DNA of 7,187 nt from Flavobacteriia bacterium. Lineage in GTDB: Bacteria > Bacteroidota > Bacteroidia > Flavobacteriales > Flavobacteriaceae. Location: assembly GCA_011330545.1 (NCBI GenBank), contig DRQI01000414.1, forward strand, positions 1 through 7,187, written 5' to 3'. The position numbers and the translations under genes are program-made. How positions within the stretch are numbered: position 1 is the first letter of the stretch; each line of letters begins with the position of its first letter. Below the pieces are notes generated by a model. The model worked only from the letters and a program-made list of their open reading frames with translations, had not been told where the DNA came from and did no database searches. This document shows positions 6,978 to 7,187 of the stretch, in pieces.

Positions 6978-7187
6978 ATGAGTATTCAACACATAAAATT
7001 AACAAAACTAACTTTATTAATTTCTTTATTATATCTGATTACGGCATGCAAACAAGCAGAAAAAAAGCCAATCTCTGTTACCAATACGGCCATAAAATAC
7101 GCAAAAGGGTTTACCATTCAATCTTTTAAAGATTATAAAAAACTCATTATCAAAGCCCCGTACCCCAATGCTACCGAAACGTTTGAA
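6978..7187 (+). CDS. Lipoprotein, probable iron-complex ABC transporter substrate-binding protein, N-terminal part (runs off right edge)
   Basis: The first 70 residues are open to the window edge in one frame. A positively charged start and a hydrophobic helix lead to a lipobox LITAC, with Cys24 as the likely lipidated residue. After it come TAIKYAKGFTIQSFKDYKKL and then APYPNATETF. From memory, this layout (YAKGF, a short strand, then a PxP-like motif) resembles the start of flavobacterial FecB/BtuF-like periplasmic binding proteins (PF01497 family). The full domain is outside the window, so this is a tentative family call. It sits 144 bp after a TonB-dependent receptor, where such a protein commonly lies, passing the imported chelate to a FecCD-type permease. 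The start is fixed by the -7 box 4 nt upstream, implying a leaderless or nearly leaderless mRNA. Confidence 0.68.
   Translation, partial: MSIQHIKLTKLTLLISLLYLITACKQAEKKPISVTNTAIKYAKGFTIQSFKDYKKLIIKAPYPNATETFE

Overview
The window looks like a chromosomal stretch from a member of the Bacteroidetes, most likely a flavobacterium. The DNA is AT-rich. Starts lack Shine-Dalgarno sequences and are instead preceded by TAnnTTTG boxes, the -7 element typical of this phylum. The gene content also fits: a ResB-type cytochrome c biogenesis protein, an ECF sigma factor, a FecR with a DUF4974-like C-terminus, and a TonB-dependent receptor with an N-terminal STN domain.

Layout from left to right. (1) Bases 1-1402, minus strand: the N-terminal 467 residues of a ResB/CcsB-type cytochrome c biogenesis protein that runs off the left edge. 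(2) Bases 1403-1663: non-coding, with a convincing minus-strand terminator at 1493-1531. (3) Bases 1664-2728, minus strand: an unrecognised acidic lipoprotein built from four repeats of about 42 residues plus a C-terminal lipocalin-like domain. (4) Bases 2729-2839: a divergent promoter region. (5) Bases 2840-6833, plus strand: ECF sigma factor, FecR-type anti-sigma factor and STN-containing TonB-dependent receptor. The receptor starts on a GTG that overlaps the fecR stop. (6) Bases 6834-6977: a spacer with a repetitive-type palindrome and, just before the next start, a 10-bp-arm dyad overlapping a -7 box. (7) Bases 6978-7187, plus strand: the first 70 residues of a lipoprotein that resembles an iron-complex (FecB/BtuF-like) ABC substrate-binding protein.

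Genes 5-7 make a coherent cell-surface-signalling iron (or other metal-chelate) uptake locus. The receptor would bind its ligand outside, its STN domain would contact the periplasmic part of FecR, and FecR would control the ECF sigma factor. The downstream lipoprotein would pass the ligand to an inner-membrane ABC transporter expected beyond the right edge. The substrate cannot be read from the sequence. The divergent repeat lipoprotein is the least explained gene. Its evenly paired cysteines, and its position back to back with the sigma factor, are the most unusual things seen here.
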